Under the pieces are notes generated by a model. It was given only the letters and a program-made list of their open reading frames with translations. It was not told where the DNA came from and searched no databases. This document shows, piece by piece, positions 8,038 to 15,989 of a stretch of 64,000 nt of DNA. The stretch lies in contig JAQWTV010000022.1 of the NCBI GenBank assembly GCA_029242545.1, positions 20,143 through 84,142 of the forward strand, given 5' to 3'. Source of the stretch: Roseibacillus sp. (GTDB lineage: Bacteria > Verrucomicrobiota > Verrucomicrobiia > Verrucomicrobiales > Akkermansiaceae). Position 1 is the stretch's first letter. Each line of letters opens with the position of its first letter. The translations under genes and the position numbers were made by a program.

Positions 8038-8060
8038 CTGGTTCCTTGCTTCGGGACCAG
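8038..8060. terminator. Inverted repeat after the BMC operon
   Basis: CTGGTTCC (8038-8045) and GGGACCAG (8053-8060) form an 8-bp stem with one G-U pair and a 7-nt loop, 11 bp after the aldolase stop. There is no U-tract, so it may be a Rho-assisted terminator or an operator for the following dinB gene. Confidence 0.4.
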
Positions 8061-8238
8061 AAATGTGGGCTGACGAGGAGTCTTGCCGTTCCGTGTCGTT
8101 AGCGTGGTCGAAGATGACCGAAAATTCTCATTGCCAGTCCTTTGCGGTAAGATGGTTGCTAGCCGAAACCTTTCTTTAGTTGTTTTTTGGGGGATCAGGC
8201 ATTTGAGGAGTGTGCCTTTTGAAGTAAGTTCAGGCCGG

Positions 8239-9306
8239 ATGCGTTCGATTCTGCATATCGACATGGACTGCTTTTATGCTGCCATTGAGGTGCGCGACCA
8301 CCCCTCATTGAAGGGTAAGGCCGTCGCTGTGGGAGGAAGGGAGCGAGGTGTTCTTACTACGGCCAATTATGAAGCGCGGAAGTATGGATGCCGCTCAGCG
8401 ATGCCTACTTTCAAGGCGCTTCAGCTCTGTCCGGACCTTATTGTAATGCCAACGCGATTTGAGGTCTACAGAGAGGAGTCGAAAAAAGTGAGGGATATTT
8501 TTAATCGCTACACCCAGTTAGTTGAGCCGCTCTCGCTTGACGAGGCCTATCTTGACGTGACGAACAATCGAGAAAATGGAGTGCGGATTGCTTCGCAGAT
8601 ACGGAGTCGGATCGAAAAAGAGACAGGATTAACGGCCTCTGCGGGAATCGCAATTAATAAGTTACTGGCCAAAATCGCAAGTGACTGGAAAAAGCCGAAT
8701 GGTCAGTTTGAAATCAAGCCCGGAGAGGTTGAGGAGTTTCTTGAGCATCTCCCAGTGAGACGGCTGCATGGAGTAGGGCGCAAAACAGAGGAGAGGCTAG
8801 CTTCGGTAGAAGTTCTTACGTGCGGAGATCTTCAGCGGATCAGTAAATACGAGTTGGCGGATCTCTTTGGAAGCTGGGGCTTGGAACTTCATGCTCTCTG
8901 TCGGGGGCTCGATAATAGGCCGGTCCGGGTCGACCGGATTCGTAAGTCGGTTAGCAGTGAGACAACCCTGAAAGAGGATCTAGAGGAGTTTCCTGCCCTG
9001 GTTGAAGTCATGGAGGAGTTAAGAAACAAAGTTGAGGAGGCGGTTATGGCAAAGTATCGTCAGCGGATTATCAGATCCCTGGTGGTGAAGCTGAAATTTT
9101 CAGATTTTACTCAGACGACTGCCGAAAGAGCTCCGGGAGGCGATGCCCGAGACACAGAAGCAAAGGGCGCCATTGAGAGCGGAGTCTGCCGGGAGTTGCT
9201 TGCAGAGGCTTGGAGCAGGGGCGGGGGGAAAGGCGTCCGGCTCGTTGGAGTAGGCGTCCGCTTTGCGGATACTGGAAACAAGTCGCAGTTGCATTTTGAT
9301 CTCTGA
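8239..9306 (+). CDS. dinB: DNA polymerase IV (Y family)
   Basis: Starting at the ATG at 8239 gives 355 residues, close to the usual DinB length; the open frame continues upstream to a TTG at 8083, but that part has no family similarity. The catalytic acidic residues are visible: D8 in HIDMDCFYAAIE, and D101/E102 in LSLDEAYLDV. Thumb helix-hairpin-helix residues (LHGVGRKTEERL) and a little-finger domain follow. The enzyme performs error-prone translesion synthesis, commonly under SOS control. The inverted repeat at 8038-8060 lies upstream but was not identified as a LexA site. It is unrelated to the BMC operon before it. Confidence 0.93.
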   Translation: MRSILHIDMDCFYAAIEVRDHPSLKGKAVAVGGRERGVLTTANYEARKYGCRSAMPTFKALQLCPDLIVMPTRFEVYREESKKVRDIFNRYTQLVEPLSLDEAYLDVTNNRENGVRIASQIRSRIEKETGLTASAGIAINKLLAKIASDWKKPNGQFEIKPGEVEEFLEHLPVRRLHGVGRKTEERLASVEVLTCGDLQRISKYELADLFGSWGLELHALCRGLDNRPVRVDRIRKSVSSETTLKEDLEEFPALVEVMEELRNKVEEAVMAKYRQRIIRSLVVKLKFSDFTQTTAERAPGGDARDTEAKGAIESGVCRELLAEAWSRGGGKGVRLVGVGVRFADTGNKSQLHFDL

Positions 9307-9349
9307 GCTGTGGCCTTGACGAGGCGGCTCGGCATGGTCTTCTTGGTGA

Positions 9350-9682
9350 GTGGATTTTACCGAGATTGACAGGGAAGATTTCAGTGCTCTGCTCGAGGAA
9401 ATAGGGAGGACCAGGATGCCGTTTGGAAAGTATGGTCCTGCCAATTACCCGCCCCGCGGAGTGCCTGTTTTCGATCTTCCAGCGGAGTACCTTGCGTGGT
9501 TCGCCAAGAAGGGTTTTCCCAAGGGGCGGCTGGGCGAACTGCTCTTAATGATCTTTGAGATCAAAGAGTGTGGCGCAGATGAGGTGTTTAAGCCTCTCAG
9601 GACCCATAATGGAGGTCGTTTCCGGCTATCGCGTAAATCTCCTCAGTCCCTTGATTTTGGGTCATCCCGCAGAGAGGAGTAA
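9350..9682 (+). CDS. DUF3820 family protein
   Basis: This 110-residue protein starts at GTG. The core MPFGKYGPANYPPRGVPVFD, LPAEYLAWFAKKGFPKGRLGELL and EIKECGADEVFKPL follows the DUF3820 pattern (putative quorum-sensing-regulated virulence-factor annotation). The biochemical role is unknown; the MPFGKY signature also occurs next to exonuclease domains in some proteins. It follows dinB by 43 bp and may be co-transcribed with it. An N-terminal acidic stretch precedes the domain. Confidence 0.8.
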   Translation: MDFTEIDREDFSALLEEIGRTRMPFGKYGPANYPPRGVPVFDLPAEYLAWFAKKGFPKGRLGELLLMIFEIKECGADEVFKPLRTHNGGRFRLSRKSPQSLDFGSSRREE

Positions 9683-9803
9683 AGATTCCCAGGGTTGGAG
9701 GCTGATTTTATTTTTCTCCAAGGGTTTCATTGCTTGTGGGTCTAGTAATAAGGAAAGCCGTGCTCCGAAGTAATTACGGTTCGTCCGTATCCATGTTTTT
9801 GCC

Positions 9804-12800
9804 ATGAAATTGAAATTTATTTTTTTAGCCCTCATTGTTGCGGGTGCTGTAGTTCAGACCCAAGCTGAACAGTCGCCGGCTCAGTTAAGGAAGAAGGCCG
9901 AAGCGCTCGCGAAGGATGGCAACTGGAAAGAGGCGCTGGATATCAGTCGAGCGATGCTCGAATCCGTTGATGATAGGAACAGCGGCAAAGACCTCTTGTC
10001 TTCGCTTCGCTATCTACGTGAGTTGCGTCAGGTAGCTGGGGCTGATGAGATTCTAGAGAACGCGGTCAGGCGTCACTCCGAGAACTGGATCCTTTTGCGT
10101 CAGGCAGCTCAGAGCTATCAGCAGTTACAGCATTCAGGATTCCTTCTGGATGGAGAATTTCGACGAGGCTATCACCGGGGGGGAGGAGCTTACGTGTCAT
10201 GTGGGGGCCGTGACCGGGTCCGGTCGATTCAGTTGATTCTTCAAGCCCTCGGGTGCATCGAGGAAAACGACAAAAGGGTAGCGAGCGATTTGTATTCCGA
10301 CCTTGCAGGCTATTTGGCCCTCGGGCGGACGGGACCTCAAAGAGTCTGGGCATTGGGAGTTCTGACGAATCTGGCAGATCTTCCCGATTATGGGGATGAG
10401 GGACGCCTTTCAAGTGGGTCAGGGGCCCCTGTTGACGCGGATGGAAGCCCTCTCGTTCTTGATGTTCCTGAATCATGGGAGGGTGCTGAAAATGACGGGG
10501 AAAGGTGGCGTTGGGCTCTTAGCGAGTCGGTGAGGCTAGGGCCAGAGAAAGAGTCGAAATCAAAGGAGCAGTGGGCGCGTTTTCTCGTTCAGCACTACGG
10601 GGTGGGAACCTTGACGGGATTCGGTCGATGGATGCAGCAGGATCCTGAGGAGGCCGAGGGAATTCTACAGGTCCACACTTTGAAAGAAACAGAGACCCTA
10701 GCGAACCTAGCCTCCGGAGTCCGACGCTTTGATCTGGTCGCCGACTACCAGTTCATCCCTCTGCTCAGACGGCTTTCAACTGGGAAGCAGTCAAATGCCG
10801 CGCTCGGGGATCTGCTCGTGCAGGTGTTTCTCAATCGCCGTCAGTATGCGGCTGGGGCGCAGGAGCTGAAGAGGATTATTTCGACTCACGGAAAGGGGAA
10901 GGGTAGCCACCGGGAGAACCTTCTTGAGCAGGTCGAAGGTGAATGGGGTCGGTTTGAAGTCGCCCCCATGACTCAGGCTGGGAAAAAGCCGAAGCTCTCT
11001 TTTATTTACCGTAATGCGAAGGACGTGCAGCTCTCGCTGCACGCGCTGGATATAGACTTGGTTGTCGACGATTTATTCAAGCATTTGGAGGGGAACCCGA
11101 GAGAGATCAATAGCTCGGTTTTGGATGTGGCCCGAATTGGTAGTCGGCTGGTTAATGAAAACCAGAAAAAGTATCTTGGCGCTAAAATTGATGAGTGGGA
11201 GGTAGCGCTTGAGCCTCGGGAAAACCATTGGGACACCCGCGCCGAGTTGATCATGCCCGTAAGCGAAGCAGGCGCTTATCTGCTGAAGGCAACTCCGGGG
11301 AAAGGGAATGCTTCCTGGATTGTTGTCTGGATTGCCGATACCGCGCTGGTATCCCAGGTGTTGAAGGACGGTAATTTGTTCTATCTCGCCGAAAGTAAGG
11401 CAGGGTCTCCACTAAGCGGTAGTCTTGAGCTTTTTGGATTCCGGGTTGAACGGAGGGAAGGGGTCAAGGCGGTCTTGAGAAAATTTGATGTTAAAACCAA
11501 AAGGATTAAAAAGAAGATAGGAGCACAGGGCTCAGTTGTTTTGGCTAAGGGAGAACTTGATCCCAATTACCAGTGGATGGCGGTGGGACGTAGTCTTAAG
11601 GGAGGCCGGGCACTGATGGGGTTTCAGAGTCACCGCTGGAACGACTTCCGGTGGGGAAAGCTGAATAACTCAAGATCTTATGGGATCACGGATCGCCCCG
11701 TCTATCGCCCGGAGCAGAAGGTTTACGTTAAATTCTGGAGTAGGACGGCGAGGCATGACCTCGATGACGTATCGCTCTTCGCGAACAAGAAGTGCACGAT
11801 TGAGATTCATCACGAGGCTACGGGGAAGGTAGAGGAGTTGAAAAACCTGAGGACAGATGAGTACGGCGGTGTCGAGGGTGAATGGATGCTGCCGCTGGAT
11901 GCGCGTCTAGGCGTTTACCAAGTCTATCTAAAAGGTGAAGTGCCGGGGGGATCGATTCACTTCCGGGTTGAGGAATATAAGAAGCCCGAATTTGAGGTGG
12001 TGGTAGAGGCACCCGATGAACCCATCAGGCTTGGGGAGACTATAGAGGCAAAGGTGCGCGCTACCTATTACCACGGCGCTCCGGTGACTGATGGGAGGGT
12101 GAAGGTCAAGGTTCAGAGATTTAGTCACAGTGACACTTGGTTTCCCGGGGGGGCATGGGATTGGCTCTATGGTGAGGGCTACTGGTGGTTTGGGCAGGAT
12201 TATCCGGAGTATCCTGGGTGGCGCAAGTGGGGTTGTGTTGCCCCGGTGCCTCCCTGGTGGGGAGGTCAACGTTGGACTCCGCCGGAGCTGGTCCTCGATC
12301 GGGAGTTTGAGATAGAGCCGGATGGGAAGGTGAGTGTTCTGATTGATACTTCCGTAGCCAAGCTTGTGCATGGGGATATTGACCATCGCTACACGGTTTC
12401 CGCCGAGGTTGTCGACTCCTCTCGCAGGACGATCGAAGGTTCGGGGAGCGTCTTGGTCGCGCGAAAACCCTTTAGTGCAAAAGTATGGCTCGATCAGGGA
12501 TATGCCCGACCGGGAGTGGCCGTGAATGCCTCGTTCTCGGCTCATACCCTTGATGGCCGGGCGGTGAGCGTCAAAGGGGTCGGTGTCCTCTATCGAGTCA
12601 CTCTCGACGATAATGGTAAGGTGAAGGAGAGCCAAATTAAGTCCTTCAAAGTGGAGGGACGTGATCTGGAAAAGGGCGAGGGAGAGATTCGCTTCAAAGC
12701 GCCTTCGCCAGGGCAATACCGATTTTCGGTAAAGTTGACTGACGAGAAAGGCAACGAGGAAGAGGGGGCGACGGTTTTTGTGGTTCGTAATTTGGATGAC

Positions 12801-15800
12801 GATGGATCCAAGAGCAGGTTCAACCCCTTGGAACTGATCCTTGATAAAAAGGAATATCTACCGGGCGAAGAAGCTCGTGTCCTCGTGAACACAAAACAGA
12901 AGAACTCTACGGTCCTTCTTTTTGTGAGAACCACGGGTGGATCAGCAGAAGAGATGAGGCCCATTCAAATTCGGGGGAAATCGAAGGAAGTAGTCCTGAA
13001 ATTGCTCCAGAAGGATATGCCAAATATTCATATACAGGCAGTGACACTCGTAAATGGAAAGGTTGTTTCAGAGACCCGCCAGATTGTCCTTCCGCCGCAA
13101 AAGAGACTTCTCTCGGTGGAGGTTCTTCCAGGTAAAGATCGAGTCAAGCCAGGTGAGAAGTCAGCGCTGAGGATAAGATTAAAGGATCAGAACGGAGACC
13201 CGTTTGAAGGAGCCACAGTTGTCACGATCTATGATAAAAGCCTCGAAGCCATTGCCGGAGGGTCAAATGTCCAAAATCTCAGAGATTTTTTCTGGAGCTG
13301 GACGCGCCCGTTCTACAGAGCGGAGGTAAGGCATTCGCAATCATTCCAAGGGAGCCAGATAGGAAAAACGAAGGCGCCCCGAATGCAAACTCTTGGGCGC
13401 TTTGGAAATCTAGTCTCCGAGCTTTCTGATGCGAATAGCGTGCTTCGGCGTGAGGCATATTCCTTCGGAGAGGGATTAATGAGGTCACGGGGCGCTCCAA
13501 ATATTGCAGCGATGGAGGACTCGTCGACTATGCTGCTAAGTAATGGGAGAGTGCCTGCGGAAGGCGGGCCTGCCATGAAGTCTGGGGCGGCTGGCGGACA
13601 GGGAGGTGCGGAGGCGCCGCAGGTCATGGTTCGATCTGGATTCGCGGATCTGGTCAAGTGGGCTGGCGCGATAAAAACAAATAAGGACGGCGAGGCAGAG
13701 ATCGAGGTCGAGTATCCTGATAACCTAACCACCTGGAAGGTTAAGGTCTGGGCCCTTGGTAAAGGAACCCGGGTGGGAGAGGGTTCTGCAGAGGTGATCA
13801 CTAGTAAGGATCTGATCGTCCGGTTACAGGCTCCTCGCTTTTTTGTAGAGACGGATGAGGTAGTGCTCAGCGCAGTTGTGCATAATTATCGGGAAGATGC
13901 AAAAGAGGTCGAGGTGACTCTCGAGCTCGAGGGAGGGGCCCTCGAAGCGATTGGCTCAACAGGTGCAAATGTGGTGATTCCTGGAGGAGGAGAACAAAGG
14001 GTGGATTGGAGAGCGGTCGCCAGAAAAGAGGGGGATGTCATGATCCGAATGAAGGCTGTTGCTCATGGCGGGGACCGGGTGCTGGATGCGGATGACGAGT
14101 CAGATGCTATGGAAATGGAGTTTCCGGTCTACGTGCACGGTATATTACGCACGGAGTCCTGGAGTCGCGCTTCGCAGCGTGAAAAGGATTCAGTTTCTCT
14201 GGAGTTTGAGGTGCCTAAAGACCGGCGTCCTGGTCAAAGCCGTCTTGAGATTCGCTATTCGCCGACCGTAGCCGGTGCGATGGTCGATTCCCTGCCCTAC
14301 CTGGCAGCGTATCCTCACAGTTCTACCGAGCATACAGTGAACCGCTTCGTTCCAGCGGTTATAACTCAGCGACTTCTTCGAGATATGCAGATTGATTTGG
14401 CTGAGGTGAGGAACAAAAGGGCAAATCTGAACCCGCAAGAGCTTGGCGATGCCCAGAAGCGGGCTTCTCAATGGAGAGTCTGGAAGGATAACCCAGTATG
14501 GAATCTTGAGGAGGTGGATACGATGGTAAGGAAGGGTGTCAAGCGATTGAGAGAAATGCAAAATTCGGATGGTGGATGGGGATGGTTCAGCGCCTATGGA
14601 GCTCGCTCTTATCCGCATACGACCGCGGTTGTAGTGCATGGGTTAACGGTGGCGAGAGCAAACGGAGCACCCGTGCCGGACGAGCTGCTGAACGGCGGAG
14701 TCGAATGGCTGAAGAGGTATGAGCAAGGTCAGGTCGAGATGGTGCGGTCCTGGAAAATGCGTAAGAAGAAAACCAAGCAACGCGCGGATGCTCTTGATTC
14801 ACTTGTAAGAAAGGTTCTCGGAATGGCTGGTATTGATGAAAAGGAGATGCTGGGTTTCCTTAAGCGCGACCGGGTTAAGCTTCCGGTGTACGCCAAGTGC
14901 CTCCTTGGCCTCGAGTTGCATCGGACAGGCGATCTTAAGGAGCGAGACGGAGTGATCCGGAATATTGAACAGTTCCTCAAGGAAGACCGAGAAAATCAGA
15001 CGGCCTGGCTGGACCTGGGTGCCGGGGGCTACTGGTGGCGCTGGTATGGCAGCGAATTCGAAGCGCATGCTTTCTATCTCAAGTTGCTGGCGGTAGCGAA
15101 GCCGCGTAGTTCGCAGGCCAGCGGTTTGGCAAAATATCTCGTCAATAACCGAAAGCATGCAACTTCCTGGAAGTCGACGAGGGATACGGCATATTGTGTG
15201 GAGGCCCTTGCGGACTACCTGCGAGCCAGTGGAGAGGATAGTCCCGAAATGGAGGTCGAGGTTCTTCTCGATGGCAAAAGCGTGAAAACGGTAAAGATCT
15301 CGAAGGAGAACCTCTTCAGCTATGATGGTGTCGTCATGGTGGCCGGGGACGTGCTGGGAACCGGGAAGCACAAGATTGAGTTGCGCAGGGCTGGCAAGGG
15401 ACCACTCTACGTGAATGTTTACCTGACAGTTTTCAGCAGGGAGAAGTTTCTGAAAAAAGCAGGTCTGGAGGTCAAGTTGGACCGCGCCTACTACAAGCTT
15501 GTTCCGGTGATGGCTGTGGAGGATGTGTCGGGGTCCCGAGGCCAAGCCCTTCGGCAGAGGCGGGAGAAATACGAGAGAAGGAAGATAGAGCAGGGAGAAG
15601 AGCTCATCAGCGGAGATCTGATTGAGGTCGAGTTATCGATAGAGAGCAAAAATGACTACAGTTATCTCGTATTCGAAGATTGGAAGGCTGCCGGCTTTGA
15701 AGCAGTGGAGCTCCGCAGCGGCCATGGAGGAGGGGGGCTGAGCTCTTTCGTGGAGTATCGGGACGAAAAGGTCTCAATGTATGTAAGAAGCCTGCCTCGT

Positions 15801-15947
15801 GGGAGGCATAGTCTCAGCTATCGGCTGAGAGCGGAGACCCCGGGGACATTCAGTGCCCTTCCTGCAAGAGCGGAGGCTATGTACGCGCCAGAGCTGAAGG
15901 GCAATTCCGATGAAATGAAAGTCTCCGTGGGAGAGCGGAAGAGATAG
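9804..15947 (+). CDS. giant alpha-2-macroglobulin-family protein, thioester motif degenerate
   Basis: This 2047-residue protein begins with a cleavable-looking signal peptide (residues 1-21, ending TQA) without a lipobox cysteine. Bacterial alpha-2-macroglobulin features follow: an alpha-helical N-terminal region, macroglobulin domains (ITDRPVYRPEQKVYVK near 630), and the conserved A2M segment DNLTTWKVKVWALGKGTRVG near 1300. A terpenoid-cyclase-like thioester domain contains YPHSSTEHTVNRFVPAV from residue 1503. The canonical CxEQ thioester is replaced by S1507-T-E-H1510, so no covalent trapping by that bond is possible. Such proteins are thought to entrap proteases in the periplasm. It lies alone, convergent with the coiled-coil/TPR gene; no penicillin-binding-protein-1C partner is adjacent. 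Confidence 0.9.
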   Translation: MKLKFIFLALIVAGAVVQTQAEQSPAQLRKKAEALAKDGNWKEALDISRAMLESVDDRNSGKDLLSSLRYLRELRQVAGADEILENAVRRHSENWILLRQAAQSYQQLQHSGFLLDGEFRRGYHRGGGAYVSCGGRDRVRSIQLILQALGCIEENDKRVASDLYSDLAGYLALGRTGPQRVWALGVLTNLADLPDYGDEGRLSSGSGAPVDADGSPLVLDVPESWEGAENDGERWRWALSESVRLGPEKESKSKEQWARFLVQHYGVGTLTGFGRWMQQDPEEAEGILQVHTLKETETLANLASGVRRFDLVADYQFIPLLRRLSTGKQSNAALGDLLVQVFLNRRQYAAGAQELKRIISTHGKGKGSHRENLLEQVEGEWGRFEVAPMTQAGKKPKLSFIYRNAKDVQLSLHALDIDLVVDDLFKHLEGNPREINSSVLDVARIGSRLVNENQKKYLGAKIDEWEVALEPRENHWDTRAELIMPVSEAGAYLLKATPGKGNASWIVVWIADTALVSQVLKDGNLFYLAESKAGSPLSGSLELFGFRVERREGVKAVLRKFDVKTKRIKKKIGAQGSVVLAKGELDPNYQWMAVGRSLKGGRALMGFQSHRWNDFRWGKLNNSRSYGITDRPVYRPEQKVYVKFWSRTARHDLDDVSLFANKKCTIEIHHEATGKVEELKNLRTDEYGGVEGEWMLPLDARLGVYQVYLKGEVPGGSIHFRVEEYKKPEFEVVVEAPDEPIRLGETIEAKVRATYYHGAPVTDGRVKVKVQRFSHSDTWFPGGAWDWLYGEGYWWFGQDYPEYPGWRKWGCVAPVPPWWGGQRWTPPELVLDREFEIEPDGKVSVLIDTSVAKLVHGDIDHRYTVSAEVVDSSRRTIEGSGSVLVARKPFSAKVWLDQGYARPGVAVNASFSAHTLDGRAVSVKGVGVLYRVTLDDNGKVKESQIKSFKVEGRDLEKGEGEIRFKAPSPGQYRFSVKLTDEKGNEEEGATVFVVRNLDDDGSKSRFNPLELILDKKEYLPGEEARVLVNTKQKNSTVLLFVRTTGGSAEEMRPIQIRGKSKEVVLKLLQKDMPNIHIQAVTLVNGKVVSETRQIVLPPQKRLLSVEVLPGKDRVKPGEKSALRIRLKDQNGDPFEGATVVTIYDKSLEAIAGGSNVQNLRDFFWSWTRPFYRAEVRHSQSFQGSQIGKTKAPRMQTLGRFGNLVSELSDANSVLRREAYSFGEGLMRSRGAPNIAAMEDSSTMLLSNGRVPAEGGPAMKSGAAGGQGGAEAPQVMVRSGFADLVKWAGAIKTNKDGEAEIEVEYPDNLTTWKVKVWALGKGTRVGEGSAEVITSKDLIVRLQAPRFFVETDEVVLSAVVHNYREDAKEVEVTLELEGGALEAIGSTGANVVIPGGGEQRVDWRAVARKEGDVMIRMKAVAHGGDRVLDADDESDAMEMEFPVYVHGILRTESWSRASQREKDSVSLEFEVPKDRRPGQSRLEIRYSPTVAGAMVDSLPYLAAYPHSSTEHTVNRFVPAVITQRLLRDMQIDLAEVRNKRANLNPQELGDAQKRASQWRVWKDNPVWNLEEVDTMVRKGVKRLREMQNSDGGWGWFSAYGARSYPHTTAVVVHGLTVARANGAPVPDELLNGGVEWLKRYEQGQVEMVRSWKMRKKKTKQRADALDSLVRKVLGMAGIDEKEMLGFLKRDRVKLPVYAKCLLGLELHRTGDLKERDGVIRNIEQFLKEDRENQTAWLDLGAGGYWWRWYGSEFEAHAFYLKLLAVAKPRSSQASGLAKYLVNNRKHATSWKSTRDTAYCVEALADYLRASGEDSPEMEVEVLLDGKSVKTVKISKENLFSYDGVVMVAGDVLGTGKHKIELRRAGKGPLYVNVYLTVFSREKFLKKAGLEVKLDRAYYKLVPVMAVEDVSGSRGQALRQRREKYERRKIEQGEELISGDLIEVELSIESKNDYSYLVFEDWKAAGFEAVELRSGHGGGGLSSFVEYRDEKVSMYVRSLPRGRHSLSYRLRAETPGTFSALPARAEAMYAPELKGNSDEMKVSVGERKR

Positions 15948-15967
15948 TCGGTAACGCCGAAGGATTT

Positions 15968-15989
15968 TCCAGCCGCTGAGCTAGCTGGA
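15968..15989. terminator. Inverted repeat between convergent genes
   Basis: TCCAGC (15968-15973) and GCTGGA (15984-15989) flank a 10-nt loop between the stops of the A2M gene and the convergent TPR gene, overlapping the end of the latter. It could stop transcription from both sides, but the stem is short and there is no U-tract. Confidence 0.3.

Noticed and set aside
8083..8238. Upstream extension of dinB from TTG 8083
   Set aside because: The extra 52 residues have no DinB similarity; the family N-terminus begins at ATG 8239.
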